A program made the position numbers and the translations under genes. A stretch of DNA of 64,000 bases from Oryzias latipes. Lineage: Eukaryota; Chordata; Actinopteri; Beloniformes; Adrianichthyidae. This document shows positions 1 through 11,100 of the stretch, piece after piece (position 1 is the first letter of the stretch; the number at the start of each line of letters is the position of its first letter). The notes beneath the pieces are model-generated. The model worked only from the letters and a program-made list of their open reading frames with translations, ran no database searches and had not been told where the DNA came from. The stretch spans positions 17,042,536-17,106,535 of the forward strand of contig NC_019860.2 in the NCBI RefSeq assembly GCF_002234675.1, written 5' to 3'.

Positions 1-315
1 ATACCTGAAAATAAGGATCTGTAAACGCGTAAAAATGACCGAACGTTAATAGAAGATCATTTAAACCTTCTTTGAATGTCTCCTTAGGTTTTTGGACTGT
101 AATTCTTTGTGCTTAAAATTGAAAGCATCACTGTTTTTTTGTGACTCTACCATCGCTCCAATTACTTTTATCACTATAAAAAGTTCATATATCTGATTTT
201 TTGTTTAAAAAAATAACCAAATCTGTGTTTTTATTTTAAGTAAAAGGGAGAGATTTTGATTGAAAAATTGCACTTTTTCTAAAAAACATTGATGTTAGAA
301 GATTCTTGGCTGCAC

Positions 316-3300
316 CTGGTATGTGCTGGTCACGTTCAGAAACTCCTTGGTGTGCGCCGTTTCTTCCATCAGCTGCCTGTAGCGAGGACAGTCTCCCAGA
401 GGGAACGACAGGAGCTGAAAGAACCACAAATGGATGAACGCCATCGCTTAGCAACCAGCCAGAAGAGAGCCCGTCGCACCGACCCGCTCCTCGCTCTGAG
501 GCACCGTGTGGACCGGTATGGGCTGCCACTCCAGCTCTGGATGGAACACCTGCTCTCCTTTAGGGGGGTAGAGACCTAAAAAAACAAAAGAGAGATTAGG
601 GAGAGGAAGAGGAACAGGAAGACGGACAGAGGCGACTCACACCTGCCAGATTAGCTTCGGCGCTCATCAGGGTCCGGTCGTAGTCTGTGCTGCGAACTAA
701 GATCTGCCGATGAAGATTTGGAGAGGAGTTGAAACATCTGTGGGTGGAGCCGTGAAGTCATGTGACCGCAGAGGTTTTCAGAGGAATCCGCTTCTCACCT
801 CGTGCCGAACATAAGATTCATTCAGGAAGTTCTTGTAGCGAGACCTCAGGTACTGACCCAGCTCAAAGTGCTGCCTCATCCCCTCCTATAGAGCAGAAAA
901 AAGAAGTCCAGAAGGTTCTGCAAGATTTTATGTCAATCCTAGTTAAGTTCTCCCCAAAAATAAACAGAAAAAGGAATCAAAACTGACAAATCTTTATTAC
1001 AATGCTGTCTCTTCTATTTGAGCATTTCTTATTTTCATGTGTTTATATAAAATCCAACCAAACAACCCTTTAGCATTTAGCTTGATGGAAAAATGGTTCC
1101 ATCAAGTGAAATTAAGGACCATAAAATGATAAAACTCTCCAACTGTTCCAGAATCCTGGTATTAAATAATATTTCATTGGGAAGGAGGTTCAGAAAGTTT
1201 AGTTTCGCTGAATTTGTTTGGCCACAAATGGGTCCAGGAGGATTTCTAACTCTAATGATCTAATGACCCGTTTAAGACTTCAAATCCCATCAAACCCCAA
1301 CCAATTGTTTTATGGAAAATATTTAATGTATTCTTTAAGACTTTTTTAATCCTAAAAAGAAATAAATGAGGGATGTTTTATAGTGAAGTTAATATTCATG
1401 CTTGATCTGAAATCACACACAAAAACTGCAATCATGTGATTGTAATAGTGTTTTTTTTAACATATTCTTTAGACTGTATTCACTGCTAAACCCCACCCAC
1501 ATATAATTAAAGTATTACTGATATATATTTTTAAAATAACTAAATAATGAAAGTTATGAGTTAAACCTTAGAAAACATTTTTTAATAAAGAAAAAAACTG
1601 CTTGAGAATTTCCTAAATAAGAGGACAAATGAGTGAGAAAAGGCTCATCACAATAATAAATGAACCAGGTCTCAGAAAGAAAACACACTGATTCAGGCCG
1701 TTGAAAATGACTTGGTTACATTTAGCTGACGCGTTTATAAACCTCCAAATCTTTCCAGCTTAGGCAGTTTCTATTGTTAAGCACGAGGGTGGAAGTTTGG
1801 TGGTATGGGGCTGCAGGCAAATTCTTCCAGTTCACAATAATTACCCCACTAAAAATGAAGATTTAAACAAAGTTAAGGTGATTTTTAAATGCAGATTTTT
1901 CCATATCAAAAGGCAGATGTTTGAGATTTTTTGGTGTGTCCAAACTTTACGGAGTATGCAAGTCAGTCCACATACCTGAGAAAGCTGCCCAAAGCCTTGA
2001 GGCCAGGCACTCTCCTGGTAGGGGTCAGTGGGATAGGCTTTGACAGGCGATCGGTCACCGTGTCGAAACAGCTGAAGACATGAAAAGCAAGCAAAAGGAA
2101 ACACATCAGGTGACACGATTGTTGCACAACATCAACTCAAAAATTTCCAATATTCGAAAGGATGTCCATCAACTCAAGCGACGCAGCACAGAATCTGAAG
2201 AAAAACAGAAAAAGTTGATCAAACCCTCAGACAAATACGTGCACTTATAAAGAAAAATCTAGGGCAGTTTTTAATGAAATATACCCCCGCCAAAACCTTT
2301 GTTCTGCTTTTATCTGCAGCAGTGGCGGTTATGACATTCAGTCAGCTGACGGCACACTTATAGGAAAATAAACACCAAACTCTAAACGGGGCCCTAAAAG
2401 CCTCGACACGCTCTGCTGAAGTGAACTTTGGTTTAAAAACCAGTTCAAAACTTTAAAAATGTCTCATTCCCTAAATGCCAAACCACCAAAAAGACCAAAA
2501 AAACAACAAGGTGAGAAATCCGACATGCTAGACTGAAGCGTCTAACAACTGCAAAAAGAAAAGTGCATAATCTCTTTTTGTGGTGAGGATTATATCGTTT
2601 ATTGAGGCCCTAATCTCGTTCGCTTTAGGAAGAGTTTACTGCAGAAGGAAATTAGTGGTCTAAGAATAAGAACAGGAATTAGACTGTGCCGCTTTTGGCT
2701 GCAGATTAAAAGAAAACAGAAGTATCTAGTTAAAGCGGTTCTATTTTACTAAAAATGTATTCATCTGTGACATTAGATCAGTGGAGTGAGATCTAAACTG
2801 CTTCTTTGTGTTTTCAGGTCATCTGCATATAAGGTCAGACAGATAACACAGCCATTGGTTTCGCTTGAAAAGAAGAGAATGTAAACAATTACTCCAAAGA
2901 AAGAAAAAGGAGGAACATTATAAACAAAAGTCAAAAATGAACTGAAACAAGGTAGAAAGAAATAAAAAAAACGTATATTCCTCCATCAGCAACCCCTTAT
3001 CTTCTGTTTACATGACTGTAGTATAAATTTCTACTAACTTTTTCTGGTATTTTATCACATGTTCACTACATTGACTTTTTACACGAATAACACCGTAGGA
3101 TACGATTAAATACTATTTTTATGCTAAAAAAACAATATATTTAATAACTAATCAATGTACTACATAACTTTTTTAATTCGTAAAAACTAGCAAACGCTTA
3201 AATTAGTTTATCTGTTAGCTAGCTAGCTGATAGTGTATTTACCGCAAGGACAAAATTCATTCGAGGAAAAAAGCAAAATATGCCAAAAGGATATATTTTT

Positions 3301-3544
3301 TATTTATTAAATGTTTATTTGCATTTCTATAACGAATTTACAGAAACACTGAGTATTTTTTGAAAAGTTTTTTTGTGTCTCCAAACGTAAAAAAAAAAAT
3401 ATTTATTGTCGAAAAAAAGTACGTGAGTTTAACGCCATTATCCCCCCACTCGTAAATACTTACCACTGTCACAAACACCAGTTTTTTCTCCGCGACCGCG
3501 GAAGCCACGGCGAAGACGAAAAGCACGACGGAGGACACCATCAT
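316..3544 (-). CDS. acp2: Lysosomal acid phosphatase, 5' half (partial, six exons)
   Basis: Histidine acid phosphatase that hydrolyses phosphomonoesters in the lysosome. Visible coding exons on the minus strand, 5' to 3': 3544-3464, 2071-1976, 885-799, 703-643, 575-484 and 414-316. All have GT..AG borders and join in one frame, giving 172 residues. Exon 1 carries a hydrophobic signal peptide after a double Met ([14 protein letters not shown]); either Met could start. Exon 2 holds the catalytic RHGDRSP motif with the nucleophilic His. Later landmarks are [25 protein letters not shown] and [10 protein letters not shown]. The sequence resembles vertebrate ACP2 more than prostatic ACP3 ([19 protein letters not shown]), though ACP3 is not fully excluded. 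The C-terminal half, with the proton-donor HD motif and the membrane anchor, lies left of position 1. A CAG acceptor at 5-7 on the minus strand may begin the next exon. Confidence 0.88.
886..1975 (-). other. acp2 intron 2
   Basis: AT-rich intron between the exon carrying RHGDRSP and the next exon. It has a GTATGT donor and a CTATAG acceptor on the minus strand. I see no coding potential or recognisable transposon. Confidence 0.6.
2072..3463 (-). other. acp2 intron 1
   Basis: Intron between the signal-peptide exon and the catalytic exon, with a GTAAGT donor and a TCTTCAG acceptor on the minus strand. It is AT-rich with poly-A/T runs. No second gene is visible in it. Confidence 0.6.
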
Positions 3545-3660
3545 GACTCCGTCCGTGGCTCCGCTTTCTGCAGAAGAGCTGTGCTAAGCAGCGCGGCGGC
3601 GGCGGCTCCTCCGACCGTCCCGTTTATGCATCTCTCATTGGTGGAGAAACCGGAAGTGAA
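3545..3660 (-). promoter_or_regulatory. acp2 proximal promoter and 5' UTR
   Basis: A short GC-rich patch with a GCG-type run lies just upstream of the acp2 start codon. On the minus strand it contains an inverted CCAAT box (ATTGG on plus, 3637-3641). Just beyond is an ETS-type site, CCGGAAGT on plus, at 3650-3657. This is typical of TATA-less housekeeping promoters. The transcription start itself cannot be placed. Confidence 0.5.
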
Positions 3661-5720
3661 AGTGTTAAAGAATACCTAAAATTGGAGAAGGATAAATAAA
3701 ATACAAAAAATTCATGTTTGGGAAGCATTTATTGTTCAAATTTCAGAACATTTTTAAGTTTTTATTCATTTTTTAAGCGAACGTGCTCTTTTAGAAGACA
3801 AAAAGGTAGAAGTTACATGACACTGCTTTTATTTTGACACAGTGATTTTTTTAAAAAGGGAAGTTCAGCAATTTGCTTAATGTCTTATGACTGTTCAAGC
3901 TGTTTTTCAGTAAAATTGGGCGATTTTAGTGGACAACTTCATTCGTGTTTGATTAATAATCTTTTCTTTATGTTGATATTTCCAAATACTGTCAAAAGCA
4001 ACATCAGGTCCAAATCTTTTTTTTAATGTTTATTTTTTTTTACATTTTTTCTTACACATAATTAACCCACTTTAGGATTTAATAAATGAGGAAAATTAAC
4101 TGTCTTTTGGATTTGATATATTTGATAACTAATGTTCTTATTTATCTTCTTATTTGAAGACAAATATAATAAAACGCTTTACAAAAATATTATCTATTCA
4201 AAACATGTAAGTGGTAAAAATATTTTTAAAAGCAGGCATTTATTTGCATGTTTTTGTATATAACAATGAATTAAAATGAAAAGAAAGCAATTGGTTTTAA
4301 AATCAATAATCTTCCTTTTTCCTCTTTTATTTAAATATTCATTAAGTTAGAGTTCCTCCTGCCCAATATATTCTAAAAATTGACCCACTTTTTCATACAA
4401 AATGAAATGCATTTCTTTCTGAAGATTAGCCCTTATAAACAAATCAAACATTCCAAAGTCTACTTTTTAATCAGAAAATAGTTACCTGGCATTCATCCTT
4501 CCTGACACTAGAGGCCAGTGTTGTCGCTCAAAGAACTGTGCGTTCCTGTAATACCGTCTGTGTATCTGTTGTTATTAACACATTTCACATTTTTTAGCAA
4601 ATAATCACTAAACCTTTAAATAATGAACACTATTCAGAAGTGTCTTCTTAAGATAGCTGATTGCTGGAGGGATAATAAAAGAGTTATTTTCATATTAAGA
4701 TATCCATTTGATCCAAACTTTAAATAATGACAGTAACTCAAGATTATCAGTCACATAAACTTGGAGGTTGGGTTAATTTGACTTTTAAATGCCATCTTCC
4801 GCCAATTACTTTGGTCCAACAAAGATGTCAATCATTAACAATGCCTTGCTGTTTTTTGTAGGTCATGACCCTGACCCCACACAAATATGTCAGAGATTTC
4901 CTTCAAGACATTTTGGTTAGTTCTGTACCAAGAAGTAACAGCAGCTTCTTCTTTGGTGGGTCTTTGTGCATCCTCACTGCTCAGACCCCCTTTGTTTTAT
5001 GAACAGATTTTATGACACCCTCCTAGTTTGTTCCAATCTTCACCATGACCTGCCTCCTACTCTGGACCACAGCCAGCAGAACTCCACATTTTTGTTCCAT
5101 TTTGTGCCTCATGTAGCCTAAAGAGTGGGGCGTGCTCGAAACAGCACTAACATGGACATGGTTTGGAGTGTAACAACACATAGCATGTTATTTTGTTCAG
5201 TAATTTAATGCACTTTTTACATCGCTAATGCTGCATTTTTTAACCCGAACAATCGGCGACCTCGCCATCCTCACACCGTCGAAATATTGGAACCAAAAGT
5301 TTATAACTTTCTTTAGGAAATAGAACGAAATGTTGGCAGAAAACAGCCTGAAGAGTGCCTCCTATTACAAGTTCAACTTTATAGACGGTCAATCTGCGCC
5401 ATTTATGTGAAGTCATACAGTGGCAGCACTGTGACAACCTCAAAGGTCAAGCAAAGCATTTTTTGTTTAGTCAACTCTTGTGTAAGGATTTTGGTGACTC
5501 TCTGTAAACACTTGGGTGGTTTTATCCACTGTTTTGCTTACGGAGTGGTTTTCGTGCCATCATTCCAAGTGCACACTCTGCAAAAATGTATTTTGCACAA
5601 TAAACTCAAAAATACCAAACATAACGAATTTTTACTCTTGAAACTGCGCTCAAAACATAGCAGGGCACCCCGTTACAGATATGCCACAAAAGACGATTGC
5701 CTTTGCTGATCACTGCTAAT
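3661..5720. other. Intergenic, acp2 to irs2, left part
   Basis: AT-rich sequence with no gene-like open frame. From about 5220 to 5700 base composition is more balanced and may belong to a decayed transposable element, but I could not identify ends or a family. Nothing else is supported. Confidence 0.4.
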
Positions 5721-6129
5721 ATCATTAGAGGTAAATTTGTCACTTTTTAAACCATCAATCATCCTGCTGGATCATTGAGGACATTGGCATGGAAACAGTC
5801 TGCTGGCATAAACTCTACCAACTACAAGCAGACTTTCTACTCTAGATGATCTGGTTTCTTACTGCACCAATTATTGCTACGGTCGTTTTGATAAACTGGC
5901 TCCACAATTCAAAATATTCATCAGCTGCTGGTTAATGATGCTCATTTGGTTTCATCTTTCCCTGCTCCACTGCTGATTTGCTCTAAACAGTCTTTCCTTA
6001 GTTGCAGAAACATCTTAACTCAACCAGATCCACCTTTAACTGGTTTGGCTCTCTCCATCACTGGTATAATCCATTTTTACTTCATTGGTTGAATGTTCCT
6101 GGGTCCAAATACTGTGATTCTTGAAAGAT

Positions 6130-6700
6130 AATGGTTGCCTTCTAATATTTATGACCAATTTGCCTCCAGTTTTTGTTTTTGTTTTTTGCCTCATTTCTCT
6201 ACTGAAACTACCACATTGAAAAGTTTTTCCTTCTGGCAGCTTTCCTGTTTTCTTCCTATGTGTTATCGTCTTGATTCTTCAATATTATTTAACTCACCCT
6301 CGTCCCTTACGGACTGGTTCACACCTCCTTTCTCAGTTTATTCAGCTAAACTCCTTCACTTCACTGTTACTTCCCCTAACTTTAGGCGTCCCCCAGGGTT
6401 CTATCCTAGGGCCGATACTTTTCATCCTTCTTAAATTTTTTCCCTTCAAGTGACACCCAGTTCTACATCTCCATCCATCCCAATCAACCTCTTTCCTGAC
6501 ACCTCCTCGACTGTCTCAATGAAATAAAATCCTGATTGATTTTCCCTTGTCTTAAACTGTATCCACCAAATCCACTTTAACGTACGATCCCATTTTACCA
6601 GTTATTGTCATCGTTCCCTCCATCTCATCATTTCGCTCTCCCCAAACTCAAACCTGTTCCAAACATCACACATGTGATCGGGAGCAAAAGGAGCTGTTGG
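6130..6700 (+). mobile_element. L2/Maui-like LINE reverse transcriptase fragment (degenerate)
   Basis: The frame at 6271-6453 contains GVPQGSILGPILFILL, the conserved reverse-transcriptase block that precedes the FADD catalytic box in non-LTR retrotransposons. Just downstream, other frames give a decayed LDCLNEIKS-LIFPCLKL, like the 'xxCLxEIKsWLxxNFLKLN' block of fish L2 elements. The frames are broken by shifts and stops, so this is a dead 5'-truncated copy. Sequence from about 5720 may be a more decayed upstream part. Confidence 0.7.
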
Positions 6701-7139
6701 AGACTTCAACAACACTCAAAACACTCTAAATTCTGTGTTTTTAATCCATTTTTACCAATTTAACAGACTTAGGAGTGCCTGCAAGGCATTTCATAAATAA
6801 AATGTGTTTTTGTTTTTATTTTCTGCTGGAGAAAAAGCAAAACAACAAAAAAGAGAAAGATTTTAGCCTGACAAATCGAACGACTGTGGACAGCAAACAC
6901 AAACAATGCTGTTTGCGTTGTTTCCCCGAGTACAATTAGAAAAACACACAGTCTGTCCATTGTCAACAATAAGCTCTTTGTTCCTTCATTTGTTTATATC
7001 TTTGGTCAAAATGTGAGGTGTTGCTAATCCCGCCAAGGGAATGAATGTTTTTCCTATTGTTGAGATTATAGGTGGGGACTCATGCTGGAAAAACACATGT
7101 TCTGAGTGAGATTAAGGTCTAATAAATTCACCCCTTGTG

Positions 7140-7310
7140 CAAAAACAAGACAGACACACAAAAAAATGTCGCACACATTATTAAAAACCTGAGCAGTAGT
7201 GGACGGGGCAGGGATTAACCTTAATCTGCAGAATCAGATGTGTTTGTTGTTGGTTAAAAGGCCTCATCTATCACTGTGACACCTATCTAATCTGCTTGTT
7301 TGACAGATTA
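7140..7310. promoter_or_regulatory. Possible upstream cis-element of irs2
   Basis: A non-repetitive stretch about 0.9 kb before the irs2 start. It contains clustered motifs: AATCTGC twice, GATTAACCTTAATC (a near palindrome), TGTTTGTTG (forkhead-like) and CTATC/TATC (GATA-like). Only the composition suggests regulation, and no conservation test was possible. Confidence 0.2.
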
Positions 7311-7859
7311 CAGAAAAACAACCCCTGTGACTGCCACCCCCTACCAAACCATCATAACCCATCATCAAATCCTCTTTTTCAGCCTGTAAACTGCAACAAC
7401 TTCATGTTGAATCTGCAAGAAGTACACTCAGTGGCCAGCAGGTGTCAGCATTTCCACACTTTTCGTCTGAATCAGTGACGAACTTAACATGAAGGAGTTT
7501 TTATTCATATTGGTCGTTTTAAGATGCAGGACAGGAACATTTCAATAGAATTTTAAAAGTAATGATTTGAAAAAATGTTTCCTTTTTTCCCCCATATACT
7601 ATCTAAAAATGGACAGCGCGTTCCGGTTGGAGAGGAATACCCACAACCCAGGGGTTTAAAAATAGGCCACAACACTCAATTTATAATATGTGGGACGTCG
7701 ATGTTTACAGTCCAATTGTTTTTTGTAAGAACAAAAAAATATTAATTAAAATGAGGCAATGGTTCAGTTTCGACTGATGATGTTTTGCCTAAACTTGTGA
7801 CTAAAGGTTAATTTTCTCGCTTCGCTGTTGGATTTACCGGATTTCCACTGTGTTTGTTT

Positions 7860-8175
7860 GGGGAAGCGAAGGGAGGGCGGAGCAGCCTCTTTGAACGGCT
7901 GAGCCACCCAATGGGAAGCGAGGAAGCCGCGTGACGGACAGACACTGCCCCTGCGGTAGGTCCCGCCCCCCGTGACCAGGTTTTATTCCGTTTTTAGAGC
8001 AGCGGCGTCACATGTTGTTTTTCTCCGGCATCGAATCGGCCGAACAGAGCGGCGCGGACCGAAAGAAAACGGGCGCGAGCTTGTTTTTATTCATTTATTT
8101 TTGTTTTTCGAAACCGTAAGTTTGAACAGTAAGAAGGAAATAGGAGTTTGCGTGGAAAAAAAAGAAGAGGAAAAT
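7860..8175 (+). promoter_or_regulatory. irs2 promoter / 5' leader
   Basis: GC-rich segment directly upstream of the irs2 start in an AT-rich neighbourhood. It holds a CCAAT box (7908-7912), a TGACG CRE half-site (7932-7936) and a GC box CCCGCCCCC (7962-7970). There is no clear TATA box. A CRE half-site would suit the known cAMP/CREB control of mammalian IRS2, but that link is inference. Confidence 0.5.
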
Positions 8176-11100
8176 ATGGCAAGCCCTCCGGCTACGGGAG
8201 GACACCTGTCATCCACCGGGACGAACGACGTGAAGAAGTGCGGATACCTGCGGAAGCAGAAACACGGACACCGGCGTTTCTTCGTGCTCCGGGAGCCCAC
8301 GGGGAGCTCGCCCGCCCGCCTGGAGTACTACGAAAGCGAGAAGAAGTGGAGGAACAAGTCCGCCGCCAAGCGAGTCATAACGCTGGACTCCTGCTTGTGC
8401 GTAAACAAACGCGCCGACGCCAAACACAAGCACCTGGTCGCCCTCTACACCAAGGACGAGTACTTCGCCGTGGCTGCAGAAAACGAGCAGGAGCAGGAGA
8501 GCTGGTTCAGTGTTCTGACGGACCTCATTGCTGAGGGGAAAGCCTTTGACAGTCCCGCTTCCACATCCTCCTTAGTGGGGTTTGAGGAGGTCAGCTACGG
8601 ACTGCTTTCATCCACAACACCTGTGTACAAGGAGGTGTGGCAGATCAACATGAAATCCAGAGGTTTGGGCCAGACCAAGAACCTCACCGGCGTCTACAGG
8701 TTGTGTTTGTCTGGCCGGAACATCAGCTTCGTGAAGCTGAACTCTGAAACGGCTGCAGTCACCCTGCAGCTCATGAACATCAGGAGGTGTGGCCACTCGG
8801 ACAACTTCTTCTTCATAGAGGTGGGCCGGTCGGCCGTGACTGGACCGGGCGAGTTCTGGATGCAGGCTGAGGACTCTGTGGTGGCCCAAAACATCCACGA
8901 GACCATACTGGAGGCCATGAAAGCCATGAAGGAGCTGTCCGAGTTCAGGCCCAGGAGCAAGAGTCAGTCCGCCAGCACCAACCCCATATCCGTGCCAACG
9001 CGGCGCAACCTGAATAACCTCCCCCCCAGCCAGACTGGCCTGGTGAGAAGGTCCAGAACAGACAGCATGGCAGCCACTTCTCCGGGGAGGAGGTTTACAT
9101 CCAGCCGGATTCGAACGTCCAGCGAAGGGGATGGAAGCGTGACGCGGCCCGTGTCCATGTCCATTTCGGTGGGTGGGAGTCCCACCAGCCTCAACTCTGG
9201 GAACCATCTCTGCGTTTTCCACACCCTGAGCAGTGGGCGCACCTGCAGGATGCTGGAGTCTGCCTCCAACCTCCATCACAGCCGCTCCATGCCCGTGTCC
9301 AACTCCCCTCCAGCCGCCTCCAGCCCCGTCAGCTCATCTCCCCGGTTAGGGACCACCATCTCCACCCCCGACAAAGCCCGGCGGCCTTTCAGCTGCAGCG
9401 CCTCCATCTCCGGCTCCCTCAGCGACACCGCTTTCATGCTTTGCGATGATTTCAGCTCCAGCCCATGTGAGCCAAAATTCCTCTCCCTGACTCGTAGTGA
9501 CACCCCAGACTCCCTTGCCAGCACGCCACCGTCCCGCGACACCAGCGACTCCTACGGTTACATTGTAATGGAGGGATCCAGGTGTGGCGGCGGGGTTGAA
9601 AGTCTGGGGAATGACAAGGTTTACAGGAAGCGGACACACTCCCTGACGACGCCACGGCAACAGAGGGTGGCAGCGCCGCTTGCTTCTGCCTCCTTGGACG
9701 AGTACACGCTCATGAGGATGGCCCAGGGCCAGAGCTCTCACTCTGCCTCCCCCAAAGTCTGCTACCCAGAGGACTATGGAGACATCGAGATCGGTTCATC
9801 CAGGAGCTCCAGTAGCAACCTCGGCGACGATGGTTACATGCCCATGACGCCAGGCGTAGCACCTCCATCTGGCAAAGCCGACAACTACGTAGCCATGAGC
9901 CCGATGTGTGTATCTGCACCAAAACAGATCGTAAACCCCAGGGTGCATCCCCAGGCTGCCGTCAACGGCGGCTACAAGACCCAGTCGCCCTGCAGCGGCT
10001 CTCTGGAGGATAACGGCTACATGAGGATGTGGTGTGGCTCCAAATCTTCCGTCGAGAGCCCCGACAGGCAGGCCGAATACATGAACATGTCCCCCGGAAA
10101 CCCGCCTCCTCTGCAGACTCCACCTGACTATGGAGAACCGGTGGCGATTCGACCGATCTATCAGAGCGGTTCCCTCACGCTTCCTGCCAAGCTTCAGCCC
10201 AGGAATGAAGATGACGGCCAGTATGTGCTCATGAGCCCCCAGAGCTCCCGGCAACAGCCAGGGGAGTCTGACTATTACTCAGTGATGCAGCTAACATCAC
10301 CGCTGAGTCCCTCTGTTCCCTCTCCGGGCAGACACAACCGAGCGGAGAACCTGCAGTACCGGGGGAGGCTGGGCCGGCCCAACAGACTTTCTCTGGACAT
10401 GTTGAGGACCCTGCCCAGCATGAACGAACTTCCCGGTGAGCCCAGGAGCCCCGGCGAGTACATCAACATCGACTTCAGCAGCGGCAGATCCTCGCCGCCC
10501 TCCATCACCTCCACAGAGAGTCAGCCGTCATCGCTAAGCTCGAGTGGCGGGGGTCAGGGGAGGCCGTCCCTGACAGACTACATCAATCTGGATTTGGGCT
10601 CCCGTTTACCCAGGGGAGCTGACGCTCCTGCTGAGCGCCTGGACACGCTCCCAGAGTTATCCTCCTGCCCCTGCTCTGAGGATGGAGAGGACCAAGAGGA
10701 TTGTGGGAAAACGATGCTTGGGGAGGACGTGAAGACTGACTACACTGAGATGACCTTTGGGTTGACCTCTCCACAACTGGTCTGTCAGAACCCATCAAGG
10801 TATGTTGTTGCATCACTTTGATCCGAATCGATCTTGTTTCAAAGAAGTAAAAAATAATATTGTCGCATTTCAGCTGTCAAAGCGCTAGGCAGCTCTCTTG
10901 GGAGGACCAAAGCGTCCAGGAGCGCATCGGAGTCTTCCTCCTCGGCGCCACAGTGGACCCAGACTGCTCCGCCAAGGTAGTCCGGGCCAACCCGCAGGGG
11001 CGTCGGCGCCACAGCTCGGAGACCTTCTCCTCCACCGCCACGGTGACCCCGGTCTTCCCATCCTTCGCCCGTGGCGACAACGTGAAGCGGCCCAGCTCGG

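Noticed and set aside
7972..8175. 68-residue N-terminal extension of irs2
   Set aside because: In-frame Met at 7972 lies in promoter/leader sequence with composition unlike IRS2; the MASPP start at 8176 matches the family.
8608..9279. 223-residue minus-strand open frame opposite irs2
   Set aside because: Shadow of GC-rich irs2 codons on the other strand.
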